From: Sulfurospirillum cavolei
GTDB taxonomy: Bacteria > Campylobacterota > Campylobacteria > Campylobacterales > Sulfurospirillaceae
NCBI RefSeq assembly: GCF_001548055.1
Contig: NZ_AP014724.1
Coordinates: 62,001 to 126,000 of the forward strand
DNA: 64,000 bases
Reading direction: 5' to 3'
The position numbers and the translations under genes are program-made. Below, piece by piece: positions 8,619 through 16,850 of the stretch (its first letter is position 1; every line of letters starts with the position of its first letter). The notes under the pieces were generated by a model that saw only the letters and a list, made by a program, of their open reading frames with translations, ran no database searches and had not been told where the DNA came from.

Positions 8619-8634
8619 CGGCTCGTAAGAGCCG
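8619..8634 (+). terminator. Weak hairpin after NFACT gene
   Basis: CGGCTC-GTAA-GAGCCG sits 4 bp after the stop, but no T-run follows. It may help to end the transcript or protect the 3' end. It is not a convincing intrinsic terminator. Confidence 0.3.
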
Positions 8635-8720
8635 TATTGGAGAAGAAGAGCGATTCACGTGCCGTAGCGGCTGAAACGGGGGCGTTTTAAAATGCCCGTT
8701 ACACGCATTGGGAGGCGAAC

Positions 8721-9041
8721 ATGGCGGTAGGTCCCATCGGTAGTCTGATTTATGCAAATCAGATGATGCACATTCAAGCCTCGAAAGAGGCGGATTATAA
8801 CAGCAGTGCGCAGATGCAGCAAACCTTGGCGGCGGCGATGCAAAACGAGAAAGAAGAGGTCGTTCAAGAAGTGCGCCCTGCCGAAGAGAGTTACAAGATC
8901 GACCCTGAAAACGAGCATGAGCGTCAAAAGAGCGACGAAGAGCAAGAAGAGCAGGCGCAACACCGCGAAGAACACGCCAAAGAGTCCAAAGAGGAAGAAG
9001 AGGTGCCGTTGCATCAAGGTCTTTTGGATGTCAAAGCTTAA
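8721..9041 (+). CDS. Small Glu/Gln-rich hypothetical protein
   Basis: A 106-aa soluble protein not recognised. The N-terminus (MAVGPIGSLIYANQMMHIQ) is mildly hydrophobic. The rest is dominated by Glu, Gln, Lys and His, with long acidic runs from residue 44 to the end, and is probably disordered or helical. A good ribosome binding site (GGGAGG) precedes ATG 8721. It stands between the NFACT gene and cdsA with 55-110 bp gaps on both sides. The ribosome binding site and the same-strand setting support a real gene. Confidence 0.7.
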   Translation: MAVGPIGSLIYANQMMHIQASKEADYNSSAQMQQTLAAAMQNEKEEVVQEVRPAEESYKIDPENEHERQKSDEEQEEQAQHREEHAKESKEEEEVPLHQGLLDVKA

Positions 9042-9096
9042 CTTCACGTCCGCTTTGCTATGATTCGTGAACATAAAATCGACATAAAGAGTACTT

Positions 9097-9861
9097 ATGA
9101 ACTTTAAAACGTTGTACGAAAGCAATAAAGAGCGCGTCGTCACGGGATTTGGCCTCTTGGCACTCGCCGCCGTGATCGCTTTTGTCAATAGCACGCTATT
9201 GACGTGGGCCATTTTAGGTGTCATGTATCTGTTTGCGTTTCATGAAGCGATGGCACTTTTTAACGTGAAAGACGTGAAGCTTTACGTTTATGCCGTCTTG
9301 TTGTGGCTTGCGGCGTTTTTCTACCCGAACCCAGACGATTTGGTGTACCTCTCTCTCGTGCTTTATCTAGCGGTAATGGCGTACCGTAAAGAGGTCGATT
9401 ATAAACTCCTTGCGCCGTTTTTTTACCCTTCGATTTCGATGTTGTTTTTGTATACGCTCTACCATGATTTCGGCATGAGTGTTTTAATTTGGTTGGTGAT
9501 TATCGTAGCGTTAACGGATACGGGAGCGTATTTTGTCGGTAAGAGTATCGGCAAGACGCCTTTTAGCGCAACTTCTCCGAACAAAACATGGGAAGGTTTT
9601 TTCGGCGGTGTAGGCAGTGCAACCGTAGCAGGAGCGTTGTACGGCACACTTTTCGTTCCGTTATGGCTCTCCTTGGCGATTGCGTTATTCAGCTCGGTTG
9701 CGGCCATCTTCGGCGATCTTTTCGAGAGTTACCTTAAGCGTGAAGCGGGTGTGAAAGACAGCGGTACGCTATTCCCCGGACACGGCGGAATGCTAGATCG
9801 TTTGGACGGTTATCTTTTCGGCGGCGTCGTGATGGTAATTTTGCTTCGAGGACTCGCATAA
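9097..9861 (+). CDS. cdsA: Phosphatidate cytidylyltransferase
   Basis: A membrane enzyme making CDP-diacylglycerol from phosphatidate and CTP, the branch point of phospholipid synthesis. The 254-aa protein has several membrane helices and the C-terminal CDP signature: SPNKTWEGFFGG, GDLFESYLKREAGVKDSG, then PGHGGMLDRLDG. It is followed without any gap by dxr (TAA then ATG), so the pair forms an operon. Confidence 0.95.
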   Translation: MNFKTLYESNKERVVTGFGLLALAAVIAFVNSTLLTWAILGVMYLFAFHEAMALFNVKDVKLYVYAVLLWLAAFFYPNPDDLVYLSLVLYLAVMAYRKEVDYKLLAPFFYPSISMLFLYTLYHDFGMSVLIWLVIIVALTDTGAYFVGKSIGKTPFSATSPNKTWEGFFGGVGSATVAGALYGTLFVPLWLSLAIALFSSVAAIFGDLFESYLKREAGVKDSGTLFPGHGGMLDRLDGYLFGGVVMVILLRGLA

Positions 9862-10929
9862 ATGGTCATACTAGGCTCTACCGGCTCTATCGGCGTCAAT
9901 GCGCTGATCATTGCGGAGCGTTTTAACGTTTACGTCGAAGCGTTGGTTGCCGGAAAAAATATCGCACTTTTGAACGAACAAATCGAAAAATTTCATCCCG
10001 AATACGTTGCTATCAGCGATCCGAAAGATCGCCCTTTCGTGAAACACGCGCACGTGTTTGTCGGCAAAGAAGGGATTTTGGAGCTCTTGGGCAAATGCAA
10101 AAGCCACATCGTTTTGAACGCGTTGGTCGGCTTTGTCGGTTTGGCTCCCAGTATCGAAGCGTTGCGTTTGGGTAAGCAACTCGCCCTTGCCAATAAAGAA
10201 TCCTTGGTCGTAGCGGGGCACCTTTTGGATACCGCGCGTATTACGCCGATCGATAGCGAGCACTTCGGTTTATGGTATTTGCAGGGCAAACGTCCCGTAA
10301 CGCGGATGATGATTACCGCAAGCGGCGGTGCGTTTCGCGATACGCCGTTGGAAGCTTTGCCTCACATGTCGTTTCAAGACGCGCTCAAACACCCCAATTG
10401 GAGTATGGGTGCGAAAATTACGATCGATAGTGCTAGTATGACCAATAAGCTCTTCGAACTGTTAGAAGCCCGTTGGCTTTTCGGATGCGAGCAACTTGAC
10501 GCAATGATCGAACCTAGCTCGCTGATTCATGCTTTCGTGAGCTTTAAAGACGGCAGTACGACCGCACACTTGGCGCAAGCGGATATGAAACTTCCTATCG
10601 CGTTTGCGATGTTGGGCGAAATCAAAGAAGAGATACTCCCTCCGCTTGATTTGAGTACGCTTCAGGGCTTTTCGTTCCAAGCGATCGATCCGAGGCGTTA
10701 TCCGATCTGGGAAATTAAAGAGGAAATTTTAGCCAATCCCACACGAGGCGTCGTGATTAACGCCGCCAACGAAGTGGGCATTACGAAATTTTATAACCGC
10801 GAAATTAACATCGTCGAGTTGGCGGAATTGAGTAAAAAAGCCTTTTTCCGTTTTAAAGAGGTTTCTCCGAGCAATTTACAAGAAGTTTTTGAAATTGATC
10901 GGGAAGTACGGGCTTTTTGTTTACGCTAA
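9862..10929 (+). CDS. dxr: 1-deoxy-D-xylulose 5-phosphate reductoisomerase
   Basis: The second enzyme of the MEP isoprenoid pathway, converting DXP to 2-C-methylerythritol 4-phosphate with NADPH. The Rossmann motif GSTGSIG is at residues 5-11. The substrate and metal segments follow in order: NKESLVVAG, DSEHFG, SGGAFRDTP, and HPNWSMGAKITIDSASMTNK. It is somewhat shorter than the E. coli enzyme (355 aa), which is usual for Campylobacterota. The start lies directly after the cdsA stop. Confidence 0.95.
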   Translation: MVILGSTGSIGVNALIIAERFNVYVEALVAGKNIALLNEQIEKFHPEYVAISDPKDRPFVKHAHVFVGKEGILELLGKCKSHIVLNALVGFVGLAPSIEALRLGKQLALANKESLVVAGHLLDTARITPIDSEHFGLWYLQGKRPVTRMMITASGGAFRDTPLEALPHMSFQDALKHPNWSMGAKITIDSASMTNKLFELLEARWLFGCEQLDAMIEPSSLIHAFVSFKDGSTTAHLAQADMKLPIAFAMLGEIKEEILPPLDLSTLQGFSFQAIDPRRYPIWEIKEEILANPTRGVVINAANEVGITKFYNREINIVELAELSKKAFFRFKEVSPSNLQEVFEIDREVRAFCLR

Positions 10930-10974
10930 ATTTCAAAAATCGTGTGTGAAAAAATCTATCGCAAAGAGGTGTGA

Positions 10975-12228
10975 ATGCTAAGTCGTACCGACTATAACTT
11001 TCGGCTTAAAGACAGTATTATCGGGCTTCAGTTCTTATTTGTTGCCTTTGGGGCATTGGTGTTGGTGCCGATTCTCACGGGGCTTGATCCTAACGTGGCG
11101 TTGTTTACCGCGGGGCTTGGAACGCTTTTGTTTCAATTGACGACGCGTGAGCAAATTCCTCCGATCTTTCTTGCTTCGTCTTTCTCGTTTATTGCTCCGA
11201 TTATCTACGGACTCAAAACGTGGGGCTTACCCGGAACGTTATGCGGTCTTGCGGCGGCGGGACTTTTCTATCTTTTTCTGAGTATTCTCGTTCGCTTAAA
11301 AGGAACGGAATTTTTACATAAAATTTTTCCGGCGGTCGTCGTCGGCCCCGTCATTATGACGATCGGCTTAATTCTCTCTCCGGTGGCGGTCAATATGGCG
11401 ATGGGAAAAACGGGAGACGGAGCTATCGTTCTCGTGCCGCTCCATCAAGCGATGGCGGTTTCTTCTGCGGCATTGTTGGTGACGTTGCTGGTGGCACTTT
11501 TGGGCAAAGGCGTGCTTCGGTTATTGCCTATTTTATGCGGTATCGTTGCGGGGTATAGCGTTTCTTTGTTTTTAGGTATCGTCAATTTTGACGCGGTTGC
11601 CAAAGCTGCGTGGTTTGCGATTCCCCATTTCGTGTTTCCCGAATGGAACGCGGAAGCGATCATCTATATTTTACCGATAGCCATCGCTCCGGCGGTCGAA
11701 CATGTCGGCGGTATTTTGACAATTAGCAACGTGACGAAGACGGATTATTTGAAAAAACCGGGTTTAAAAACGACGCTTTTAGGCGATGCGATCGCCACAA
11801 GCGCGGCTTCATTGCTCGGAGGACCGCCGAACACGACCTATTCGGAAGTGACGGGTGCCGTAACCATCACGAAAGCGTTTAATCCCGCGATTATGACGTG
11901 GGCGGCGATTTTTGCAATTATTTTGGCATTTGTCGGAAAACTCGGCGGACTTTTGGCGACGATCCCCGTTCCCGTTATGGGCGGTATTTTACTGTTGCTT
12001 TTCGGCATTATCGCTTCTATCGGTATCGGAACGATGGTCCGTGAAAAAGTCGATATGAATAACCCGCGCAATATGATTATCGTCTCGATGATCTTAGTCC
12101 TTGCCATCGGCGGCATGGTCGTCGATATGGGCGGCGTCGCGTTTAGCGGTATCGGTTTGGGTGCGATCGCGGGCATCGTACTCAACTTGGTTTTGCCGCA
12201 AGGGCATTATACGAACGAACACGAATAA
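10975..12228 (+). CDS. uraA: Uracil/xanthine permease, NCS2 family
   Basis: A 417-aa inner-membrane nucleobase:cation symporter with about 12-14 hydrophobic segments. The family signature is seen as LGGPPNTTYSEVTGAV near residues 281-296, and the helix-8 segment as PAVEHVGGI. Similarity to UraA-type uracil permeases makes uracil the likeliest substrate, which fits the upp gene at 59.5 kb. Xanthine or another base cannot be excluded. The next gene is a second transporter 15 bp downstream. Confidence 0.85.
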   Translation: MLSRTDYNFRLKDSIIGLQFLFVAFGALVLVPILTGLDPNVALFTAGLGTLLFQLTTREQIPPIFLASSFSFIAPIIYGLKTWGLPGTLCGLAAAGLFYLFLSILVRLKGTEFLHKIFPAVVVGPVIMTIGLILSPVAVNMAMGKTGDGAIVLVPLHQAMAVSSAALLVTLLVALLGKGVLRLLPILCGIVAGYSVSLFLGIVNFDAVAKAAWFAIPHFVFPEWNAEAIIYILPIAIAPAVEHVGGILTISNVTKTDYLKKPGLKTTLLGDAIATSAASLLGGPPNTTYSEVTGAVTITKAFNPAIMTWAAIFAIILAFVGKLGGLLATIPVPVMGGILLLLFGIIASIGIGTMVREKVDMNNPRNMIIVSMILVLAIGGMVVDMGGVAFSGIGLGAIAGIVLNLVLPQGHYTNEHE

Positions 12229-12243
12229 ATTAAAGGAAGAGGA

Positions 12244-13575
12244 ATGGAGTTGATTGAAAAAATCGTATCGACGCTCTCAGGTATCGTCTGGGGTGCTCCG
12301 ATGTTGGTCTTGCTCGTCGGAACGGGCATTTATTTGACGGTAATTTTAAAAGGCATGCAGTTTTGGGCATTACCGCATGCCATGAAGTTGATTTTCCACA
12401 AAGAACATGACGGCGAAGGCGAAATTAGCCATTTTGCGGCATTGATGACGGCACTTGCCGCCACGGTCGGTATCGGAAATATCGTAGGTGTTGCAACCGC
12501 GATTTCCCTTGGCGGACCGGGTGCGGTTTTTTGGATGTGGATGACGGGTCTTGTGGGTATGGCGACCAAATATTCCGAAGCGGTTTTAGCGGTAAAATAC
12601 CGCCAAAAAGGGCATCACCACGGCTTTAAAGGCGGACCGATGTACTATTTGACCTACGGATTAAATATGCCCAAACTCGGTATGGCGTTTGCTATTTTTA
12701 CGGCGTTGGCGGCATTCGGTATCGGTAATATGACGCAAGCCAATGCGGTTGCGACGATTTTGGAAACGCAAATGAGCGTTCCGACATGGGTCACGGGCGT
12801 CGTACTTTTAACGTTGACGGCGGTCGTTATTTTGGGCGGTATCAAATCCATCGGACGTTTTACGTCGTTTCTCGTTCCGTTTATGATTTTGGTGTACGTT
12901 GCGGTTTCGTTGGTGATTTTATGTATGAACCTCGATAAATTACCGCATGCGTTGAGTTTGATTTTTTACCATGCTTTTAATCCGATAGCCGCAGGCGGCG
13001 GATTTGTGGGTGCGACGATGGCGGCGGCAATTCGCTACGGCGTAGCGCGCGGCGTTTTTTCGAACGAATCGGGTTTGGGTTCTGCCCCGATTGCGGCGGC
13101 AGCGGCAAAAACGAACGATCCGGTACGCCAATCGCTGGTCAGTATGACGCAAACGTTTATCGATACGTTGGTGGTTTGTACGATGACGGCACTGATTATT
13201 TTGATTTCCCCGTTTTGGGAACAAGGCGTAAGTCCCGGCGTGATTACGATGCAAAGTTTTACGATGTATCTTGGTTCGTTCGGAACGATTGTCGTCGTTC
13301 TTTCGACGGCGTTGTTTGCGTATTCGACAATTTTGGGATGGAGTTATTACGGCGAAAAGGCGTTTGAGTACCTTTTGGGCGAACGCTTTATTCGTTTGTA
13401 CCGCGTTTTGTTTATTGCAGGCGTTATGGTCGGTTCGATGATGAAGCTGGAGTTCGTGTGGAACTTCTCGGATTTAATGAACGGTATGATGGCGATTCCG
13501 AACTTGATTGCCCTTTTATTGCTTTCCAAAGTCATCTCGTCTGAAACCAATCGTTATTTTACGAGTAGAAAATAG
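12244..13575 (+). CDS. Alanine/glycine:cation symporter (AgcS family)
   Basis: A 443-aa sodium:alanine symporter with about 11 membrane segments. Family landmarks are ALAATVGIGNIVGVATAI near residue 72, GGPMYYL near residue 131, and NESGLGSAPIAAAAAKTNDPVRQ near residue 275. It imports small neutral amino acids with Na+. AAGGAAGAGG precedes the start. It is probably co-transcribed with the permease before it and the phosphoesterase after it (10-bp gap). Confidence 0.92.
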   Translation: MELIEKIVSTLSGIVWGAPMLVLLVGTGIYLTVILKGMQFWALPHAMKLIFHKEHDGEGEISHFAALMTALAATVGIGNIVGVATAISLGGPGAVFWMWMTGLVGMATKYSEAVLAVKYRQKGHHHGFKGGPMYYLTYGLNMPKLGMAFAIFTALAAFGIGNMTQANAVATILETQMSVPTWVTGVVLLTLTAVVILGGIKSIGRFTSFLVPFMILVYVAVSLVILCMNLDKLPHALSLIFYHAFNPIAAGGGFVGATMAAAIRYGVARGVFSNESGLGSAPIAAAAAKTNDPVRQSLVSMTQTFIDTLVVCTMTALIILISPFWEQGVSPGVITMQSFTMYLGSFGTIVVVLSTALFAYSTILGWSYYGEKAFEYLLGERFIRLYRVLFIAGVMVGSMMKLEFVWNFSDLMNGMMAIPNLIALLLLSKVISSETNRYFTSRK

Positions 13576-13585
13576 GACGTTTTGA

Positions 13586-14707
13586 ATGTTTCGCCTCTCC
13601 TTTGCCTTGGCCGCCGTTGCGGTTTTAACGTTGATCAACGTCTATACGTATCGGAGGTTTTTACGACGTTTAGAGCTTTTCGCGCGCTTGGGCAAAGGTA
13701 TGATGTGGGGGACGATTGCGGTAACGCTTTGCGAAATTCTCTATTTCGCGGTGTTACGCCTCGATGCCCTCAATCCGCTTCTTTTCGGTCTTTTTTCGTC
13801 GCTCGTCGGCATTTCGTTTATGCTCTTTTGCGTGGCGATCGTGTACGATCTGGTGCATGTTCCGTATGCCAAAATTCCGCACGATTATTCCAGACGTCTT
13901 TTTCTCAAAACGGTGCTCGACGTAACGATGTTGCTTTTGGCGTTTTCGTATATGTTCAAAGGCTTTATCAACGGCTTTAAAGCACCCGTTTTGAACGAAA
14001 AAGAGGTTTTCATCGACGGATTGGGCGAGCCATTGAGTATCGTACAGTTAAGCGACGTGCATTTGGGCAAAAGCTTGGGCAAAGCGTTTTTGGACGATTT
14101 GGTCTTACGTATCAATTCGTTGGATGCGGATATTGTCGTTATTACGGGCGATTTGGTCGATATGCCCGTCTCCAAAATCGGCGATCAACTGGAGAGTTTA
14201 CGAACGCTAAAGAGCCGTTTCGGGGTCTATTTCGTTCCGGGCAATCATGAGTATTTTTACGGGGTGCATACGATTATGGAGCGTTTGGAAGCTTTAGGCG
14301 TCACGGTGCTGAAAAACCGATCGGTTCTCATCGATGGGCGCATCAATCTGGTGGGCGTAACCGATATGATGGGAAAACGTTTTGATTTTTTACCGCCCGA
14401 TTTACCGCAAGCTTTCTTACATGTTAGAAACGATTTGCCGACGGTTTTGCTCTCACATCAACCTAAAATCGTTCAAGACCTTACCGACGAAAAGGTCGAC
14501 TTGATCATTAGCGGGCATACGCACGGCGGGCAGATTTTCCCGTTTGGGCTTTTGGTGCTTTTAGATCAGCCCTACTTAAGCGGTTTGTACCGCCATTCCG
14601 CCCGTACGCAGGTTTTCGTGAGTAACGGAGCGGGATATTGGGGCCCGCCGGTACGCGTGATGGCACCGAGCGAGATCGTTACATTAAGGTTAAAGGCAAA
14701 GGTATGA
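13586..14707 (+). CDS. Membrane-anchored metallophosphoesterase
   Basis: A 373-aa protein with about four N-terminal membrane segments (to residue 135), then a calcineurin-like phosphoesterase domain. The metal-ligand motifs occur in order: SDVHLG, TGDLVD, PGNHEYF, SHQP, and GHTHGGQ. The architecture resembles YkuE/YaeI-type membrane phosphoesterases, some of which (LpxG) cleave UDP-diacylglucosamine in lipid A synthesis. The substrate here is not determinable. It overlaps the lipoprotein gene by ATGA. Confidence 0.88.
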   Translation: MFRLSFALAAVAVLTLINVYTYRRFLRRLELFARLGKGMMWGTIAVTLCEILYFAVLRLDALNPLLFGLFSSLVGISFMLFCVAIVYDLVHVPYAKIPHDYSRRLFLKTVLDVTMLLLAFSYMFKGFINGFKAPVLNEKEVFIDGLGEPLSIVQLSDVHLGKSLGKAFLDDLVLRINSLDADIVVITGDLVDMPVSKIGDQLESLRTLKSRFGVYFVPGNHEYFYGVHTIMERLEALGVTVLKNRSVLIDGRINLVGVTDMMGKRFDFLPPDLPQAFLHVRNDLPTVLLSHQPKIVQDLTDEKVDLIISGHTHGGQIFPFGLLVLLDQPYLSGLYRHSARTQVFVSNGAGYWGPPVRVMAPSEIVTLRLKAKV

Positions 14708-15243
14708 GATTTTTTTGGATCATCGCTTGCGTGGTTTTCTTTGCCGGATGCAGCGCGAAAGTCGAGGGCTTACATGTAGAGCCGCAAAACGTGGCACAAT
14801 TAACGTCGGACTTACAAGCGTTGGGTGATAACGTCGAGTATAGCGAAGCGCGTCTTTTTGCTTATGAAGCGTTGTCGTATCCGCAAACTTTGGCGGAGCG
14901 TTACGGCTTAGTCTATCCTCCTACACTTCACAATCTTTTAATCAATACGGGACTGAAAGAGCGTGGACTTTGCTATCAATGGAGCGAAGATATGATGGCG
15001 CATCTGAAAGGCTTGCACCTTCAAAGTTTCGATTTACGTTGGGGTGTTGCGAATAAAGGCGAGTTAAACGAACATAATTCGGTGGTTGTCGTAGCCAAAG
15101 GCGGCACGTTTCAAACGGGTATTTTAATCGACCCTTGGCGACATTCGGGCGTGTTGTATTGGGCGAAAGTCTCGGACGATCCGGAATACCGATGGATTGA
15201 AAATCTCTCTCGTAGCAAATATTTCGGTACGGTTACGCAGTAA
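14704..15243 (+). CDS. Conserved lipoprotein of unknown function
   Basis: About 179 aa. The ATG at 14704 overlaps the preceding stop (ATGA) and begins a lipoprotein signal MRFFWIIACVVFFAGC, with a lipobox FAGC and Cys16. The mature part has no motif I recognise; it is mixed alpha/beta with many aromatic residues (GLCYQWSED, LRWGVANKGE, LIDPWRHSG). A longer frame starting at 14638 only extends into the phosphoesterase. It ends 11 bp inside the convergent methyltransferase gene. Confidence 0.8.
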   Translation: MRFFWIIACVVFFAGCSAKVEGLHVEPQNVAQLTSDLQALGDNVEYSEARLFAYEALSYPQTLAERYGLVYPPTLHNLLINTGLKERGLCYQWSEDMMAHLKGLHLQSFDLRWGVANKGELNEHNSVVVVAKGGTFQTGILIDPWRHSGVLYWAKVSDDPEYRWIENLSRSKYFGTVTQ

Positions 15244-15844
15244 GGTTTTTTTTCAGAATAATACGAATCACGCTGGCACGTCCGACATGTTGCGTGCCTT
15301 CGTTGAGCATAACGATCTCTTGAGAGAGCTTGAGCACTTTGCACGGCAAGCGTTTAATCCAAGCGATAATCGCATTAATATCGTACAGTAACAGTGCGTT
15401 TTTCGGGCCCCCGCTGTTGAAGTGAATTTGACTTTCGCTGAAAAGTTCGGCAATAAAAATTCCCTCCGGAGCCAATGCGGCAACGGCTTTTTCAAAAAGC
15501 ATCATCTGCTCGTTTTTTGCCAAATCCAAATAGGTGCAAACGACCGCATCGTAGATGGGCTCTGGCTGCCAATATTCTAAAAGGGTATGACGTGTTTTGA
15601 TCGCGACATAGTGCTCTTTGGCGCGTTTTCGCAGTTTGGCAAGCGCGACGTCGGAAGCGTCAAGAGCTTCGACGTTTAAACCCAAATCGGCAAGGTAGAC
15701 CGCATTGCGACCTTCGCCTTCTCCTAAACAGATGCACCGTTTAGCGTGCACTAAGAGGTCGACATGTTCTTTGATAAAAGCATTGGGCGTTTCACCGTAG
15801 ATCATTTGGGGTGTTTGAAATTTTTCATTCCAAAATGCTTGCAT
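15233..15844 (-). CDS. Class I SAM-dependent methyltransferase (TehB/UbiE-like)
   Basis: A 203-aa single-domain methyltransferase. Motif I is CICLGEGEGRNAVYLAD (residues 37-53), followed by the acidic strand end VEALDAS and motif IV YDAVVCTYLDL. It has no evident target domain, as in small-molecule methyltransferases such as thiopurine or tellurite-type enzymes. Its 5' flank is the tandem structured repeat region at 15948-16232, whose terminators point toward this gene, so it may be expressed through or controlled by them. Confidence 0.85.
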   Translation of the reverse strand: MQAFWNEKFQTPQMIYGETPNAFIKEHVDLLVHAKRCICLGEGEGRNAVYLADLGLNVEALDASDVALAKLRKRAKEHYVAIKTRHTLLEYWQPEPIYDAVVCTYLDLAKNEQMMLFEKAVAALAPEGIFIAELFSESQIHFNSGGPKNALLLYDINAIIAWIKRLPCKVLKLSQEIVMLNEGTQHVGRASVIRIILKKNLTA

Positions 15845-15947
15845 CGACTTCCTTTTGTGACGTTAAAATTATTGTAACACAATTTAAATCAATGCAATCC
15901 TTTTTGAAGTACGTTATACTCAACTTCTCACAAAATGAGTTTTACAG

Positions 15948-15970
15948 AAAAAAAAGCACCGAAGGTGCGC
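15948..15970 (-). terminator. Terminator of repeat unit 1
   Basis: On the minus strand GCACC-TTC-GGTGC is followed by 8 T (15955-15948). This is the strongest of the three copies and lies about 100 bp before the methyltransferase start. Confidence 0.7.
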
Positions 15971-16041
15971 GGGCACTCCGTCTTGGAGAACCCAGCGTTA
16001 GCATAGCTTTTAGAGCTTAGCTCTAAAGGCGTGTTAAAGAT

Positions 16042-16062
16042 AAAAAAGCACCGAAGGGTGCG
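16042..16062 (-). terminator. Terminator of repeat unit 2
   Basis: The same hairpin on the minus strand (GCACC-CTTC-GGTGC, the loop one base longer) with 6 T at 16047-16042. Confidence 0.65.
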
Positions 16063-16135
16063 CGGGCACTCTGCCGAAGAGAACTCAGCGTTAGCGTAGC
16101 TTTTAGAGCTTAGCTTTAAAAGCGTGTTAAAGATC

Positions 16136-16155
16136 AAAAAGTACCGAAGGGTGCG
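16136..16155 (-). terminator. Terminator of repeat unit 3
   Basis: The same hairpin on the minus strand with GGTAC instead of GGTGC, which changes one G-C pair to a weaker C-A mismatch or wobble position, and 5 T at 16140-16136. It is the weakest copy and would be transcribed first. Confidence 0.55.
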
Positions 16156-16248
16156 CTGGCACTCTGCGTGAGAGAACCCAGTGTTAACGCAGTCTTTGGA
16201 GCTTTGCTCTAAAGGCGTGTCAAAGATAAAAACACCAAAGGAGTCACC

Positions 16249-16848
16249 ATGAAATACCCTCTTTTTTTCGAAGCGATCGAGGGCATTTGCCTTTACGATG
16301 CCCTCTCCGAAGCGTTAGGAACGTTTGAAGACGGTATCGTTTCGTTCACGTATCTAGACGTCGTTAAAAATGCGGGACACAGTTGTCCGACGATCGCCGG
16401 TGCGTATCTTAGCGTGCGTGAAGGGCTGAAGGCGTTGTACGAAGGAACAATGCCCGAGAGAGGCAATATCGCCGTTTTTTTTCGCGACGCTCAAGAACAC
16501 GGTACGACGGGCGTGGTCGCCAACGTTTTTTCGCTGATAAGCGGTGCAACCGATACGTGGGGATTTAAGGGCATCGGGACGCACTTTTCACGCACGAATC
16601 GCCTCTTTTTTCAAGCCAATATCGCGACGCCGATCCAAATCGAACGGCTCGATACGCATCAAAGCGTAGGTGTTACGTACGATCCTTCCTGCATTCAGGG
16701 CGATTTGCGTTTGCCGCCGCTTATGAACAAACTTGCGCAAGAGAGCTTGTCGTTTGAAGAAAAAACACTGTTTCAGACACTCTGGCAAGAAAGAGTTCGA
16801 AAAATTTTAGAAAATTTTGATAAAGTAATAACGCTAAACCTAGATTAA
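16249..16848 (+). CDS. FmdE-like domain protein, function unknown
   Basis: A 199-aa soluble protein. The segment NAGHSCPTIAGAYLSVREGLKALY (residues 42-65) and the following DAQEHGTTGVVANVFSLISGAT resemble the FmdE domain (named from formylmethanofuran dehydrogenase subunit E), where the GHxCP motif binds metal. Proteins of this type in non-methanogens have no settled function. AAAGGAG precedes ATG 16249. It is followed after 2-17 bp by the sensor gene. The family link is a judgement from the motif. Confidence 0.6.
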   Translation: MKYPLFFEAIEGICLYDALSEALGTFEDGIVSFTYLDVVKNAGHSCPTIAGAYLSVREGLKALYEGTMPERGNIAVFFRDAQEHGTTGVVANVFSLISGATDTWGFKGIGTHFSRTNRLFFQANIATPIQIERLDTHQSVGVTYDPSCIQGDLRLPPLMNKLAQESLSFEEKTLFQTLWQERVRKILENFDKVITLNLD

Positions 16849-16850
16849 CA

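Larger units (their letters stand above)
15948..16232 (-). repeat. Three tandem ~92-bp structured repeat units
   Basis: Three imperfect direct copies with starts 92 and 93 bp apart (anchors 15956, 16048, 16141) fill the divergent gap between the methyltransferase and the FmdE-like gene. Read on the minus strand, each unit has a hairpin TTTAGAGC-TAA-GCTCTAAA, a second hairpin (TCTCC...GGAGT in the 15956 copy, TCTCT...AGAGT in the others), and a third GCACC-(C)TTC-GGTGC followed by 5-8 T. Differences between copies often preserve pairing: a C-G pair in the second stem becomes T-A, and wobble changes occur in the first stem. The unit could be a small RNA or a tandem attenuator. No promoter was recognised. 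A repeated minus-strand peptide reading exists but looks incidental. Confidence 0.8.

Noticed and set aside
8619-8634. Strong terminator after the NFACT gene
   Set aside because: The hairpin is short and is not followed by a T-run, so it is listed only as weak.
15928-16137. Minus-strand reading frame with repeated SYANAGFS-CPRT peptides
   Set aside because: It simply follows the ~92-bp DNA repeat. The units differ by 92 and 93 bp, it has no ribosome binding site, and the conserved hairpins and T-runs argue for RNA, not protein.
16155-16172. Possible sigma-54 promoter (TGGCACTCTGCG)
   Set aside because: The -12 element TTGC is missing at the right spacing, and the string is part of the tandem repeat stem.
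15948-16232. CRISPR-like array
   Set aside because: Only three long units with no unique spacers, no cas genes and strong hairpins. It does not fit a repeat-spacer array.
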